Assembly: GCA_964431495.1 (NCBI GenBank)
Contig: CAYSJU010000017.1
Span: forward strand, 1 to 37,893
From: CAYSJU01 sp964431495
Lineage (GTDB): Bacteria > Omnitrophota > Gorgyraeia > Tantalellales > Tantalellaceae
Length of the DNA stretch: 37,893 bases
Direction: 5' to 3'
Below the pieces are notes generated by a model. It saw only the letters and a program-made list of their open reading frames with translations. It was not told the DNA's origin and did not search any database. Both the position numbers and the translations under genes were made by a program. Positions 1-6,874 of the stretch are shown here, in pieces (position 1 is the stretch's first letter; each line of letters begins with the position of its first letter).

Positions 1-2
1 TC

Positions 3-188
3 ATTGAGCGCATTCCGGGCCACTACGTTATTTTGCGCTTGGTATCGGATGCCAGGGAAGAGTTCCTGATAGCCCCGGAATGGATGAAGGACAAGCAGAA
101 GGCCATAAGCGCTATCGAGATGAGACTGGAAGAACTCGATATATTCCAGGGAAATATCTTAGAAAGATATAAGCAGTTTGAAATATAA
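3..188 (+). CDS. C-terminal part of an unidentified protein (5' truncated by window edge)
   Basis: An open frame enters from the left edge and stops with TAA at 186-188, giving 61 residues that begin IERIPGHYVILRLVSD and end ERYKQFEI. The segment is charged, has no membrane stretch, and contains Trp-Met-Lys followed by a helical, Lys/Glu-rich tail. I do not recognise the family. A strong ribosome-binding site for the next gene (AAGGAGG near 190) follows immediately, so the two genes may be co-transcribed. Coding status rests on the open frame, sensible composition and tight spacing only. Confidence 0.6.
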   Translation: MERIPGHYVILRLVSDAREEFLIAPEWMKDKQKAISAIEMRLEELDIFQGNILERYKQFEI

Positions 189-204
189 AAAAGGAGGGGT
201 TTTG

Positions 205-603
205 ATGAAGTTTAGAGACGCTGTATGCGTGGTTATTTTGATCGCAATAATAGCAATGCCGATGGCGGAAAGCTTTGCCTCCCGGCAAAATTCTTCTTCT
301 GATATCCTGCGTTCAGGCCTTCTGGGAGCCGGCGCTGGCGCGGTCGGTGGAGCCGCTTCCGGAGGAAGGGGAGGGGATCTATGGAAGGGCGCGCTCGCGG
401 GAGCCGGCGTGAATATCCTTGGCGGGGCCCTTTTGGATTCCATGAGCGGCGAGAAGGTCAGGGATGTTGATGAAGTCGATTCAGTCAGCCCCAGAACAGC
501 GTATTCCGACGGCTATGAGGACGGATACCGCAACGGCTATAAGAAAGGTTATACTGACGGGTACAAAGAAGGGTTGAAAGAGCCCCAGACCCAGCAGATG
601 TAG
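205..603 (+). CDS. Secreted glycine-zipper protein with a C-terminal Gly-Tyr repeat
   Basis: The product is 132 residues. I start it at the ATG at 205 because AAGGAGG lies 8-9 nt upstream; an upstream TTG at 178 would overlap the previous gene and has no such site. Residues 1-25 form a signal peptide (Lys/Arg, then VVILIAIIAMPMAES). Residues about 40-80 are a glycine-zipper stretch (LLGAGAGAVGGAASGG and GALAGAGVNILGGAL), the kind that packs membrane helices in envelope lipoproteins of the SlyB/YMGG type. The tail carries five tandem four-residue units ending in Gly-Tyr (DGYEDGYRNGYKKGYTDGY), a pattern also seen in Yae1-like repeats. Function is unknown; location is probably periplasm or outer envelope. 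Both parts are low-complexity, so homology calls are weak. Confidence 0.75.
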   Translation: MKFRDAVCVVILIAIIAMPMAESFASRQNSSSDILRSGLLGAGAGAVGGAASGGRGGDLWKGALAGAGVNILGGALLDSMSGEKVRDVDEVDSVSPRTAYSDGYEDGYRNGYKKGYTDGYKEGLKEPQTQQM

Positions 604-632
604 TTATTTACACGCCTTCAGGCTTTAAGTAT

Positions 633-706
633 AAGGGGTCGCGTCTAGACATTAGACATTTTGTTTTAGAATCATTTTTTTGTCTAATGTCTAGACGTGA
701 CCCCTT
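633..706. repeat. 26-bp-arm palindrome (REP/MITE-like)
   Basis: Arms 633-658 and 681-706 are reverse complements except for one G/T position, around a 22-nt AT-rich loop. The arms begin AAGGGGTC and contain CTAGACATTAGACA. The element lies just after the glycine-zipper gene and its right arm contains a GTG that could be mistaken for the start of the next gene. It could act as a hairpin at the end of the upstream transcript, but there is no following T-run. Long near-perfect arms in a gap suggest a dispersed palindromic repeat rather than an ordinary terminator. Confidence 0.8.
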
Positions 707-723
707 GTATATCCTACACAAAG

Positions 724-1884
724 ATGAAACAGCTGAGAACGAATATATATTCACTGGCGTTCGGTGGGGACGGTGTCGGCAAGGTCGACGGCAAGGTCTG
801 CTTCGTAAGAGACACTCTTCCCGGAGAAGATGTCCTGTTCAAGGTCGTCAAAGAGACTTCCAGTTATATCAAAGGCGAGGTTGTTGAGATCCTTGATCCT
901 TCCCCGGACAGGGTGGCCCCGGAATGCCGTTATTACGGGAGATGCGGGGGCTGCCAGTTGCAGCATATCTCCTATGAAAAGGAATTGTTCTATAAAAAAG
1001 AGCAGGCGGTCCAGCTTATCAGGAGGATCGCCGGGCTGAAGAACTTCGATTGCGGAGATATACTCGCTTCCCGTGATTGTTATCACTACCGCACAAATGT
1101 AACCCTCAACAGGAATCCCGGCGGCAGGTTCGGTTATTACGCGAGGGACGGGCGGACTATCATGGAAATAGACGAATGTTCCGTAGCGGAAGACGCCCTT
1201 AACCGGGAATTTGCTGATCTTGCCGCAGGCCCAAGGCAGGATCGTATTACACTGAAAGCCGATCATAAGGGGCAGGTATGGGTGGAAGGCAGGCCCGGAG
1301 AAAGGTTCTTTGTGGACCGTTACAGGGATACTGACATATTTTTGTCTCCAAGGGCTTTTTCCCAGTGTAACCGCTATATTTCGGAAAAGATCTCTCAAAC
1401 TCTCGAGGAGTGGAACGGAGCGGTTGATAAAGATACCGCTCTTTTTGACATTTACTGCGGGGTGGGCTTTTTCAGCTTTCTGTGGCATGGGGATTTCGGG
1501 ATAAAGGTCGGGATAGACTCGGAAAAACTTTCGATCGACTGCGCCAAAACCACGGTAAAGACCAGTGGGTCGCGGGCTATGAAGTTTTATAAAGGCGAAG
1601 CGGAAAAAGAATTTTTATCGGTATTCGCGAGGAACAGGAAGAAAAGGAACATACTTTTATTGGATCCCCCGCGAAAGGGGACCAGTAAAAAATTCCTTGA
1701 TGAGCTGAAAAACACCGCCGGGATAGAGCGGATCTATTATATTTCATGCGATCCGGCCCGGATGGCACGGGATATCAAGATAATAACGGATAGAAGTAAC
1801 TGGTGCCTGGACAGGGTTGCTTTGTTTGACATGTTCCCCAGGACCAGGCACATTGAGGCGTTAATAGAGTTTAAAAGCGAGTAG
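724..1884 (+). CDS. 23S rRNA (uracil-5-)-methyltransferase, RlmD/RumA-like
   Basis: This predicted 386-residue enzyme transfers a methyl group from SAM to C5 of a uridine in rRNA or tRNA. An N-terminal TRAM-like beta-barrel (about 1-60; GGDGVGKVDGK...VPGEDV-type pattern) is followed by the Fe-S cluster cysteines C68, C74 and C77 (CRYYGRCGGC) and probably a fourth in IDEC. The Rossmann domain has FDIYCGVGFFSF (SAM binding), DPPRKG, and ISCDPA with the catalytic Cys. The longer reading from GTG 697 starts inside a palindrome arm, so I use ATG 724, although no clear ribosome-binding site precedes it. The RlmD, RlmC and TrmA specificities cannot be separated from sequence alone; the Fe-S motif favours RlmD/RlmC. 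Confidence 0.9.
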   Translation: MKQLRTNIYSLAFGGDGVGKVDGKVCFVRDTLPGEDVLFKVVKETSSYIKGEVVEILDPSPDRVAPECRYYGRCGGCQLQHISYEKELFYKKEQAVQLIRRIAGLKNFDCGDILASRDCYHYRTNVTLNRNPGGRFGYYARDGRTIMEIDECSVAEDALNREFADLAAGPRQDRITLKADHKGQVWVEGRPGERFFVDRYRDTDIFLSPRAFSQCNRYISEKISQTLEEWNGAVDKDTALFDIYCGVGFFSFLWHGDFGIKVGIDSEKLSIDCAKTTVKTSGSRAMKFYKGEAEKEFLSVFARNRKKRNILLLDPPRKGTSKKFLDELKNTAGIERIYYISCDPARMARDIKIITDRSNWCLDRVALFDMFPRTRHIEALIEFKSE

Positions 1885-1918
1885 CGTGTATTACAAGATA
1901 AGCCTTGATGCGCGTTAC
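1881..1918 (+). terminator. Hairpin overlapping the rlmD-like stop codon
   Basis: Segments 1881-1893 and 1906-1918 can pair over 13 positions, several as G-U, around a 12-nt loop, followed by TTTTAAA. The stem begins in the stop codon of the methyltransferase. The T-run is short, so it is a moderate terminator candidate. Its right arm also holds the -35 hexamer proposed for the next gene. Confidence 0.4.
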
Positions 1919-1933
1919 TTTTAAAGGTATAAT
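1905..1933 (+). promoter_or_regulatory. Sigma-70-type promoter for the ZIP gene
   Basis: TTGATG (1905-1910) is followed by a 17-nt spacer and a perfect TATAAT (1928-1933). It lies about 65 nt upstream of the ATG at 1998. This fits a new transcription unit beginning after the methyltransferase gene. Confidence 0.5.
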
Positions 1934-1997
1934 TAAAAAAATTTAAGTTTGCGGCAAAAATTGTCCATTAGGGCCTTAATTTGTTTCGGGGAATTCC

Positions 1998-2764
1998 ATG
2001 TTTACATTCAGACTGATAGCAATATTGACCGTTTTTATCGCGGGAGCTATGAGCGCAATACTATTGTCAAAAATAGCCGTGTCAAGGAAAAGCGGTAAAA
2101 TATTTTCTTTGGAAAACACTTTCGCGGGCGGAATATTTCTCGGAACCGGCCTTGTTCATATGCTTCCGATCGCTCACGACGAGTTCAGGGTACTTACCGG
2201 GAACCACCAGTTGCCATGGGTCTCAATAGTGGCGACAATAGGTTTTTTTTTAGCGTTATTCATTCACAAGGTTCTCGCATATGAACAAAAGGCCGTATTC
2301 TATTTGGCAGATGGCATTAAAAAAAGCGCATTTTCTCCGCACATATTAGCGCTTTCGTTTTCCGTTCATTCAATAATCATAGGCGTTGCATTAGGAACCG
2401 AAAATACATTTAAAAAAGCCTTCGCGCTTTTAATAGCCATTCTCATCTATAAGATTTCAGCCGTATTCGCTCTTGAAGTTAATCTTCATCGTTCCGTTTC
2501 GGACAAAACTAAATTAAGAAAACTCAATACCGCTTTTCTTGGCGTAACCCCTCTCGGGATAACCCTGGGTTCCACGCTTACGGCGGCAAGACTTTGGAAA
2601 TTATCGCAATCACCTTTGGCGCCCTGGCAGCCGGGGCATTCCTTTATATCGCTTTTATAGATATCGTAGAGGAGGAATTCATCGAAGCAAAGGATAAATG
2701 GTTTAAATTTATTTTTATCGTATTCGGTTTTATAGCCATGGCAGCCGTAACAATACGGATCTAA
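1998..2764 (+). pseudogene. ZIP-family metal transporter interrupted by a single frameshift
   Basis: ZIP proteins move divalent metals such as Zn2+ or Fe2+ into the cytoplasm. The first frame (1998 to about 2585) gives helices I to VI with HSIIIGVALG in helix IV and TPLGITLGSTLTA before helix VI. The open frame then drifts into nonsense and stops at 2660. From about 2582 a second frame, one base back, continues exactly as a ZIP protein should (GKTLEIIAITFGALAAGAF, then LYIAFIDIVEEEF) to TAA at 2762-2764. One missing base near 2570-2600 explains this. It resembles the eukaryote-like ZIP I group. Helix V reads YKISAVFAL, with Tyr where the family usually has the metal-binding His. It could be a true pseudogene, a sequencing or assembly error, or programmed frameshifting; no slippery heptamer is obvious. 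Confidence 0.85.
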
Positions 2765-2802
2765 ACCACAGATACCGCAAAGTTGTGGGCATAATCGTTT
2801 TC

Positions 2803-2828
2803 GAAAAATAGTGTCTGTCCCTATTTTC
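2803..2828. repeat. Short AGGGACAG-family palindromic repeat
   Basis: GAAAAATAG and CTATTTTC flank TGTCTGTCC. The right half (CTGTCCCTATTTT) is identical to the right end of the larger palindromes at 4433 and 6795 and to the copies at 28197 and 32066. It sits about 20 nt upstream of the aldolase gene and just ahead of its ribosome-binding site. Confidence 0.7.
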
Positions 2829-2848
2829 AATAAAATCAAGGAGGATGC

Positions 2849-3799
2849 ATGTACAGGGAAGAGATCAAGGTGCTGGACTGCACGGTCCGCGACGGCGGAC
2901 TTATCAATGACCATTATTTTGACGATAAGTTCGTAAGGGAAGTATATAAAGCTGTCTCTCAAGCCGGGGTGGATTACATGGAGATAGGCTACAGGTGTTC
3001 CAAGACCATAATGTCGCCGGATAAATTCGGAAAATGGAAATTCTGCGAGGAGGAAGAAATACGCAAGGCGATCGACGGGATAGAATCGAATACCAAGCTT
3101 TCCGTCATGGTGGACGTGGGAAGAGTGGAAAAGCATGATATCCTTCCCAAAAAGGACAGCGTTTTAGACATGATACGCGTGGCCACTTACGTCAAGGATA
3201 TTGACAAGGCGATCGATCTTGTCAATGACGCCGTGGATAAAGGGTATGAAGGAACGGTTAATATCATGGCCATTTCGAAGGCCCTTGATAATGAGCTTGA
3301 CGAGGCCCTGGCGCAACTGGAAGAGGAGAGCAGGGCGTCCGTCGTCTATATTGTGGATAGTTTCGGCGCGCTGTACTCGGAAAACGTACAGTTCCTGGTC
3401 GAGAAGTATAAGAAATTCTTAAAGACCAAAGAAGTAGGGATGCACGGCCATAATAACCAGCAGCTCGCGTACGCCAATACCATCCAGGGCATCATCGAGG
3501 GATGCAATTATCTTGACGGGACAATCTACGGCATAGGAAGGGCTGCCGGGAACTGTCCCCTGGAGCTTCTCATGGGCTTCTTAAAGAACCCGAAATTCGA
3601 TGTCAGGCCCATCCTTGATGTTATTACCAGAGAGTTCATACCTCTCCGCGAAAAGATGGAATGGGGATATCTTATACCATACGCCATTACCGGCATGTTC
3701 AACGAACACCCGCGTTCGGCCATGGCTTTAAGAAAGACAGAAAGTAAAGATAATTACCGCGAATTCTTTGATAGTCTGTCACCAGCTAATCTGGATTAA
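2849..3799 (+). CDS. DRE-TIM (HMGL-like) aldolase
   Basis: This 316-residue protein belongs to the DRE-TIM metallolyase superfamily, which includes HMG-CoA lyase, 4-hydroxy-2-oxovalerate aldolase and isopropylmalate synthase. The signature CTVRDGG (R14-D15) stands near the N-terminus, and the metal-binding pair H199-x-H201 followed by N202 occurs in GMHGHNNQQLAYAN. Length and domain content match stand-alone aldolases without an allosteric domain. AAGGAGG precedes the ATG by about 6 nt. The next gene, 5 nt downstream, is a KDPG-type aldolase, so the pair may cleave or form related 2-oxo acids. The substrate cannot be read from the sequence. Confidence 0.8.
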   Translation: MYREEIKVLDCTVRDGGLINDHYFDDKFVREVYKAVSQAGVDYMEIGYRCSKTIMSPDKFGKWKFCEEEEIRKAIDGIESNTKLSVMVDVGRVEKHDILPKKDSVLDMIRVATYVKDIDKAIDLVNDAVDKGYEGTVNIMAISKALDNELDEALAQLEEESRASVVYIVDSFGALYSENVQFLVEKYKKFLKTKEVGMHGHNNQQLAYANTIQGIIEGCNYLDGTIYGIGRAAGNCPLELLMGFLKNPKFDVRPILDVITREFIPLREKMEWGYLIPYAITGMFNEHPRSAMALRKTESKDNYREFFDSLSPANLD

Positions 3800-3804
3800 A
3801 AGTA

Positions 3805-4458
3805 ATGGATATGGACCAGTTCAATAGATTGCCCCTGATGGGCATATTAAGAGGGATCGATGCCTCTGATATAGAGCCGGTCCTGGAGGCTGTTATTTCT
3901 GCCGGGCTCAAGACCATAGAGATCACGATGAACACCCCCGGAGCTGCCCGTATCATTGAAAAGGCTAAAGCAACAGCCAAAGGCCGGATCCAGATAGGCG
4001 CGGGAACGGTCCTTTCCGTGGATGACCTCGACGCCGCGTTAAGCGCAGGGGCGGGTTTCATTGTCATGCCCGCCTGTGTAAAAGAAGTAGTGCTCTCATG
4101 CAGGGAAAAAGGAGTACCGGTCTTTCCCGGCGCGTTGACGCCCCAGGAAGTATTTGACGCCTGGAATTACGGGGCTGCCATGGTAAAAGTCTTTCCTTCC
4201 GGTCTTTTCGGGCCCCGGTATATCAAAGAGCTGAAAGGCCCGTTTGACGAGATAAAGCTCATGGCAGTCGGCGGCGTGAGCCTGGATAACATCGCGCGGT
4301 TCTTTTCCTCGGGCGCGGATGCCGTGGCGTTTGGCGCGAGCGTGTTCAAAAAAGAGTGGCTCGAGAAAAAAGATTTTTCATCTATCGGCGCGCTGGTAGG
4401 TGATTACGTCTGGGAGGTCGAGCAGGCTATGAGAAAAATAGGGACAGCGACCATTTAA
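3805..4458 (+). CDS. eda: 2-keto-3-deoxy-6-phosphogluconate (KDPG) / 4-hydroxy-2-oxoglutarate aldolase
   Basis: The 217-residue class I aldolase cleaves KDPG to pyruvate and glyceraldehyde 3-phosphate or acts on 4-hydroxy-2-oxoglutarate. Family signatures are present: catalytic E39 in KTIEITMNTP, R16 in GILRG, GAGTVLS (about 66-71), and the Schiff-base lysine K128 in VKVFPSG, followed by KLMAVGGV for phosphate binding. It starts 5 nt after the DRE-TIM aldolase and is probably in the same operon. Its last eight residues (RKIGTATI) and the stop codon are encoded by the left arm of a palindromic repeat, so the native C-terminus was probably altered when the repeat arrived. No dehydratase (edd) lies nearby, so an Entner-Doudoroff role is not shown. 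Confidence 0.88.
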   Translation: MDMDQFNRLPLMGILRGIDASDIEPVLEAVISAGLKTIEITMNTPGAARIIEKAKATAKGRIQIGAGTVLSVDDLDAALSAGAGFIVMPACVKEVVLSCREKGVPVFPGALTPQEVFDAWNYGAAMVKVFPSGLFGPRYIKELKGPFDEIKLMAVGGVSLDNIARFFSSGADAVAFGASVFKKEWLEKKDFSSIGALVGDYVWEVEQAMRKIGTATI

Positions 4459-4484
4459 AAAAATGGTCGCTGTCCCTATTTTTC
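4433..4484. repeat. Perfect 24-bp-arm AGGGACAG-family palindrome
   Basis: Arms 4433-4456 and 4461-4484 are exact reverse complements around AAAA. The core reads AGGGACAGCGACCATTT, with A/T runs at the ends. The stop codon of eda lies at the centre. The terminal T-run could make it a bidirectional terminator. A near-identical copy is at 6795-6844 and shorter relatives are at 2803, 28197 and 32066. Confidence 0.9.
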
Positions 4485-4504
4485 TTGGGCATGGAGCATG
4501 GCGT

Positions 4505-5815
4505 ATGACGAAAGAAAGACCGAGACTGTTTATCGCGGATAAGAACGGCAGGGTATATGACACGCCTTTTGAGGCGGCCGGGATGAAGGGGGGAGAATAT
4601 TTCAGGCTGGATCCCACGGGACTGGTAAAACTTCCCGAGGACAGCGAGCTTTTCATGCTTCCCGGAAGATCACCTGTCGGGTATGACCCCCGGAGCGAAA
4701 AGTATGTCAGGCTGGACCATGATCCGCTTTTTAAGAAGAACGAGCCGTGTTACGCAGTCGCGGCTTTTCTCGCTCCCGGATATACTGCCACGCACAGCGC
4801 TTCATACAAGGAAAAAGGCAGGCCCGCTCTTTTGCCTCTCTTCAGTTACGCGGCTGTGGCCTTTTATAAGGGAGGATTTTACGCCGCCGGTATAAGTGTC
4901 GACAGGGAAAGGCGCCAGCAGCTCGGCGGCATGGATCCGGACCTTATTAAGAAGAACGTCAGGTCATTCCGTAAGATATTCCCGAAGAACCGACTTGTAA
5001 GGCATCTTGAAACATGCGCGCTTGTTTACGGATGTCCCGCGGCAAAGAACTTTTTTCTCAAAAGGTATGAAGCTCCGCTTCCGACTTCCCCAAGATGTAA
5101 CTCAAGGTGTATCGGGTGTATTTCATACCAGCCGAAGGATAGCTGTCCTGTCACGCAGCCGCGCATAAAATTCGTTCCCACCCCGGAAGAAGTGGCGGAA
5201 GTGGCTCTCTTTCACATGCGGGAAGTAAAAGACCCGGTGGTGAGTTTCGGGCAGGGCTGCGAGGGCGAGCCCCTGACGGTCAGTGATGTGCTGGAGGAGG
5301 CGATAAAGCTTATACGCCGCTCTACGGCAAAAGGGATGATCAATCTCAATACGAACGCGAGCCGTCCTGATGCGATCCGCCGTCTTTTTGACCAGGGACT
5401 GGACTCCATACGTGTAAGCATCAACAGTTTCCGCGAGAATTTTTATACGGCCTATTACAAACCACAGGATTACCGGTTCAGGGATGTAATCGCTTCGATA
5501 AGGAACGCGAAAAACGCAGGTGGATTCGTATCCGTCAATTACCTTGTGATGCCGGGATTCACGGATTCCAGGGAAGAGATGAACGCTTTGCTCGGGACTC
5601 TGGACAAGGCGAAGATAGACATGATACAATGGCGCAACCTGAACTATGACCCGGCCGCTTATTTCAGGAAATTAAGGATCAGGGTGAACCGCGGGGATAT
5701 GGTGGGGATAGATACGCTCATAAGGAAGGTCGATGAGGAGTATCCCGTTGTGATGAATGGGTACTTCAACCCCTCAAAGGGGCGGATCCGTAGGGTCCGC
5801 GTGACAATGCGTTGA
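4505..5815 (+). CDS. Radical SAM protein with a long N-terminal extension
   Basis: The 436-residue protein has the radical SAM cluster motif C198-x3-C202-x2-C205 (CNSRCIGC), followed by a barrel with FGQGCEGEPL, NLNTNAS and DSIRVSIN, as in MoaA/SPASM-like enzymes. The first 190 residues are not a domain I know; they include RLDPTGLVKLP and two cysteines (ETCALVYGC) just before the cluster motif. The start at ATG 4505 has GGAG 8 nt upstream; the longer reading from 4463 begins inside the palindrome and is unlikely. It follows the two aldolases, but the intervening palindrome may separate transcripts. The substrate is unknown. The family is clear, the role is not. Confidence 0.8.
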   Translation: MTKERPRLFIADKNGRVYDTPFEAAGMKGGEYFRLDPTGLVKLPEDSELFMLPGRSPVGYDPRSEKYVRLDHDPLFKKNEPCYAVAAFLAPGYTATHSASYKEKGRPALLPLFSYAAVAFYKGGFYAAGISVDRERRQQLGGMDPDLIKKNVRSFRKIFPKNRLVRHLETCALVYGCPAAKNFFLKRYEAPLPTSPRCNSRCIGCISYQPKDSCPVTQPRIKFVPTPEEVAEVALFHMREVKDPVVSFGQGCEGEPLTVSDVLEEAIKLIRRSTAKGMINLNTNASRPDAIRRLFDQGLDSIRVSINSFRENFYTAYYKPQDYRFRDVIASIRNAKNAGGFVSVNYLVMPGFTDSREEMNALLGTLDKAKIDMIQWRNLNYDPAAYFRKLRIRVNRGDMVGIDTLIRKVDEEYPVVMNGYFNPSKGRIRRVRVTMR

Positions 5816-5823
5816 GGTAATGC

Positions 5824-5870
5824 AGGGGTTCGATTTATCGAACCCCTAAAGGGTCGGATAAATCCGACCC
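5824..5870. repeat. Twin GGATAAATCC-type palindromes
   Basis: Two hairpins lie back to back: 5824-5847 (AGGGGTTCGA / TCGAACCCCT) and 5851-5870 (GGGTCGGA / TCCGACCC with a TAAA loop). Both have four-base A/T loops and C/G-rich arms. The second resembles the palindrome at 21098-21117. They sit between the radical SAM and carboxypeptidase genes and may also stop transcription, although no T-run follows. Confidence 0.75.
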
Positions 5871-5896
5871 CTACACAATATATAGATATACGAACT

Positions 5897-6802
5897 ATGA
5901 ACTATAAGAAACCTAAAACCTTCCGGTGGGTATTATCCGCGTTTATCCTGCTTTTCGCCTGTATGCTGGCGCTCAGGATAAGCGCCCGTGAAGTCCCGTC
6001 CGTTGAAATAGACGTCAACGCCAAAAGCGCGATGATAATGGAGGCGGGAAGCGGAAAGGTCCTATTCGAGAAGGACGCTGACGAAAGGCTGCAGCCCGCG
6101 TCCACGGTAAAGGTCATGACCGCGATCGTTGCCATGGAAAATCTGCCACTGGAAAGCGAAGTAATCCCCACCACTTCAGTCGTGGAAGTCGAGCCCACTG
6201 TTATTGAACTCCAGCCCGGGACGCGATACAGCCTGGAGGACCTTATTTCAGCCATATTGATAAAGTCCGCTAATGATGCCGCTGTAGCTATTGCCGAGGC
6301 TGTGGCGGGAAGCGAGGAAGACTTTGTGGAGCTCATGAACCGGAAGGCTGTGGAAATAGGGTTAAAGGATACTTATTATACAAATGCTTCGGGCCTTCCG
6401 GCCGTGAACAGGGAGGACCAGTATACCACGGCCAGGGACCTGGTCACATTGATGCGGTATGCCCGCAGATACAAATTTCTGATGAACACCCTGTCAAAAA
6501 AAGAGACCGACATATATGGCAGCGATAATAAGAGGATACATCTCGGGACCCATAATAGAAGTCTTTTTTCAAAGAAAGGCGTGTCATGGGGCAAGACGGG
6601 ATATACGATAAAGGCAGGGAGGACGTTCGTAGGGGTGGACCCATCTCATCGCCCCAGGATAATATTCGCCCTGCTCAAGTCTAAAAAGCTCTGGCATGAT
6701 ATCGCAGTCCTCAAGAACCGCGGTCTCGAGGTATACAGGGAACGTCGCCGGAACATCTTTGTCAACATAATTAACTGGATTGGGGGGCAGGAGAAAAAAT
6801 AG
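5897..6802 (+). CDS. D-alanyl-D-alanine carboxypeptidase (PBP5/6-like, peptidase S11)
   Basis: This periplasmic enzyme trims the terminal D-Ala from peptidoglycan stem peptides. The 301-residue protein has an N-terminal membrane or signal segment (about 10-28, WVLSAFILLFACMLAL) and the three penicillin-binding motifs: S69-T-V-K72, S124-A-N126 and K233-T-G235. The later beta-rich domain of E. coli DacA is largely missing; the protein ends soon after the transpeptidase fold, as in DacF-like short forms. The stop codon TAG lies in the left arm of a palindrome, so the last residues (QEKK) are repeat-derived or repeat-adjacent. No strong ribosome-binding site precedes the ATG. Confidence 0.9.
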   Translation: MNYKKPKTFRWVLSAFILLFACMLALRISAREVPSVEIDVNAKSAMIMEAGSGKVLFEKDADERLQPASTVKVMTAIVAMENLPLESEVIPTTSVVEVEPTVIELQPGTRYSLEDLISAILIKSANDAAVAIAEAVAGSEEDFVELMNRKAVEIGLKDTYYTNASGLPAVNREDQYTTARDLVTLMRYARRYKFLMNTLSKKETDIYGSDNKRIHLGTHNRSLFSKKGVSWGKTGYTIKAGRTFVGVDPSHRPRIIFALLKSKKLWHDIAVLKNRGLEVYRERRRNIFVNIINWIGGQEKK

Positions 6803-6844
6803 GGACAGCGACCATTTTTTAAAATGGTCGCTGTCCCTATTTTT
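6795..6844. repeat. Perfect 24-bp-arm AGGGACAG-family palindrome, second copy
   Basis: Arms 6795-6818 and 6821-6844 are exact reverse complements separated by 2 nt. The sequence matches the copy at 4433-4484 except in the central A/T run. It contains the stop codon of the carboxypeptidase gene and ends in five T residues, so it could terminate transcription. Confidence 0.9.
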
Positions 6845-6874
6845 ATCCCGTATTAGCGTGTATATTAATAATAT

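Noticed and set aside
751..1488. Long antisense open frame over the rRNA methyltransferase gene
   Set aside because: It mirrors a strongly supported gene and has no family signature or ribosome-binding site; similar antisense frames elsewhere were rejected for the same reason.
3601..3800. Regulatory allosteric domain on the DRE-TIM aldolase
   Set aside because: The protein ends soon after the barrel, with only a short C-terminal helical part; no LeuA-type regulatory domain is present.
6803..6874. Structured RNA or riboswitch ahead of the GH57 gene
   Set aside because: The hairpin is the dispersed palindrome found at other sites, so it is a repeat and not a gene-specific leader.
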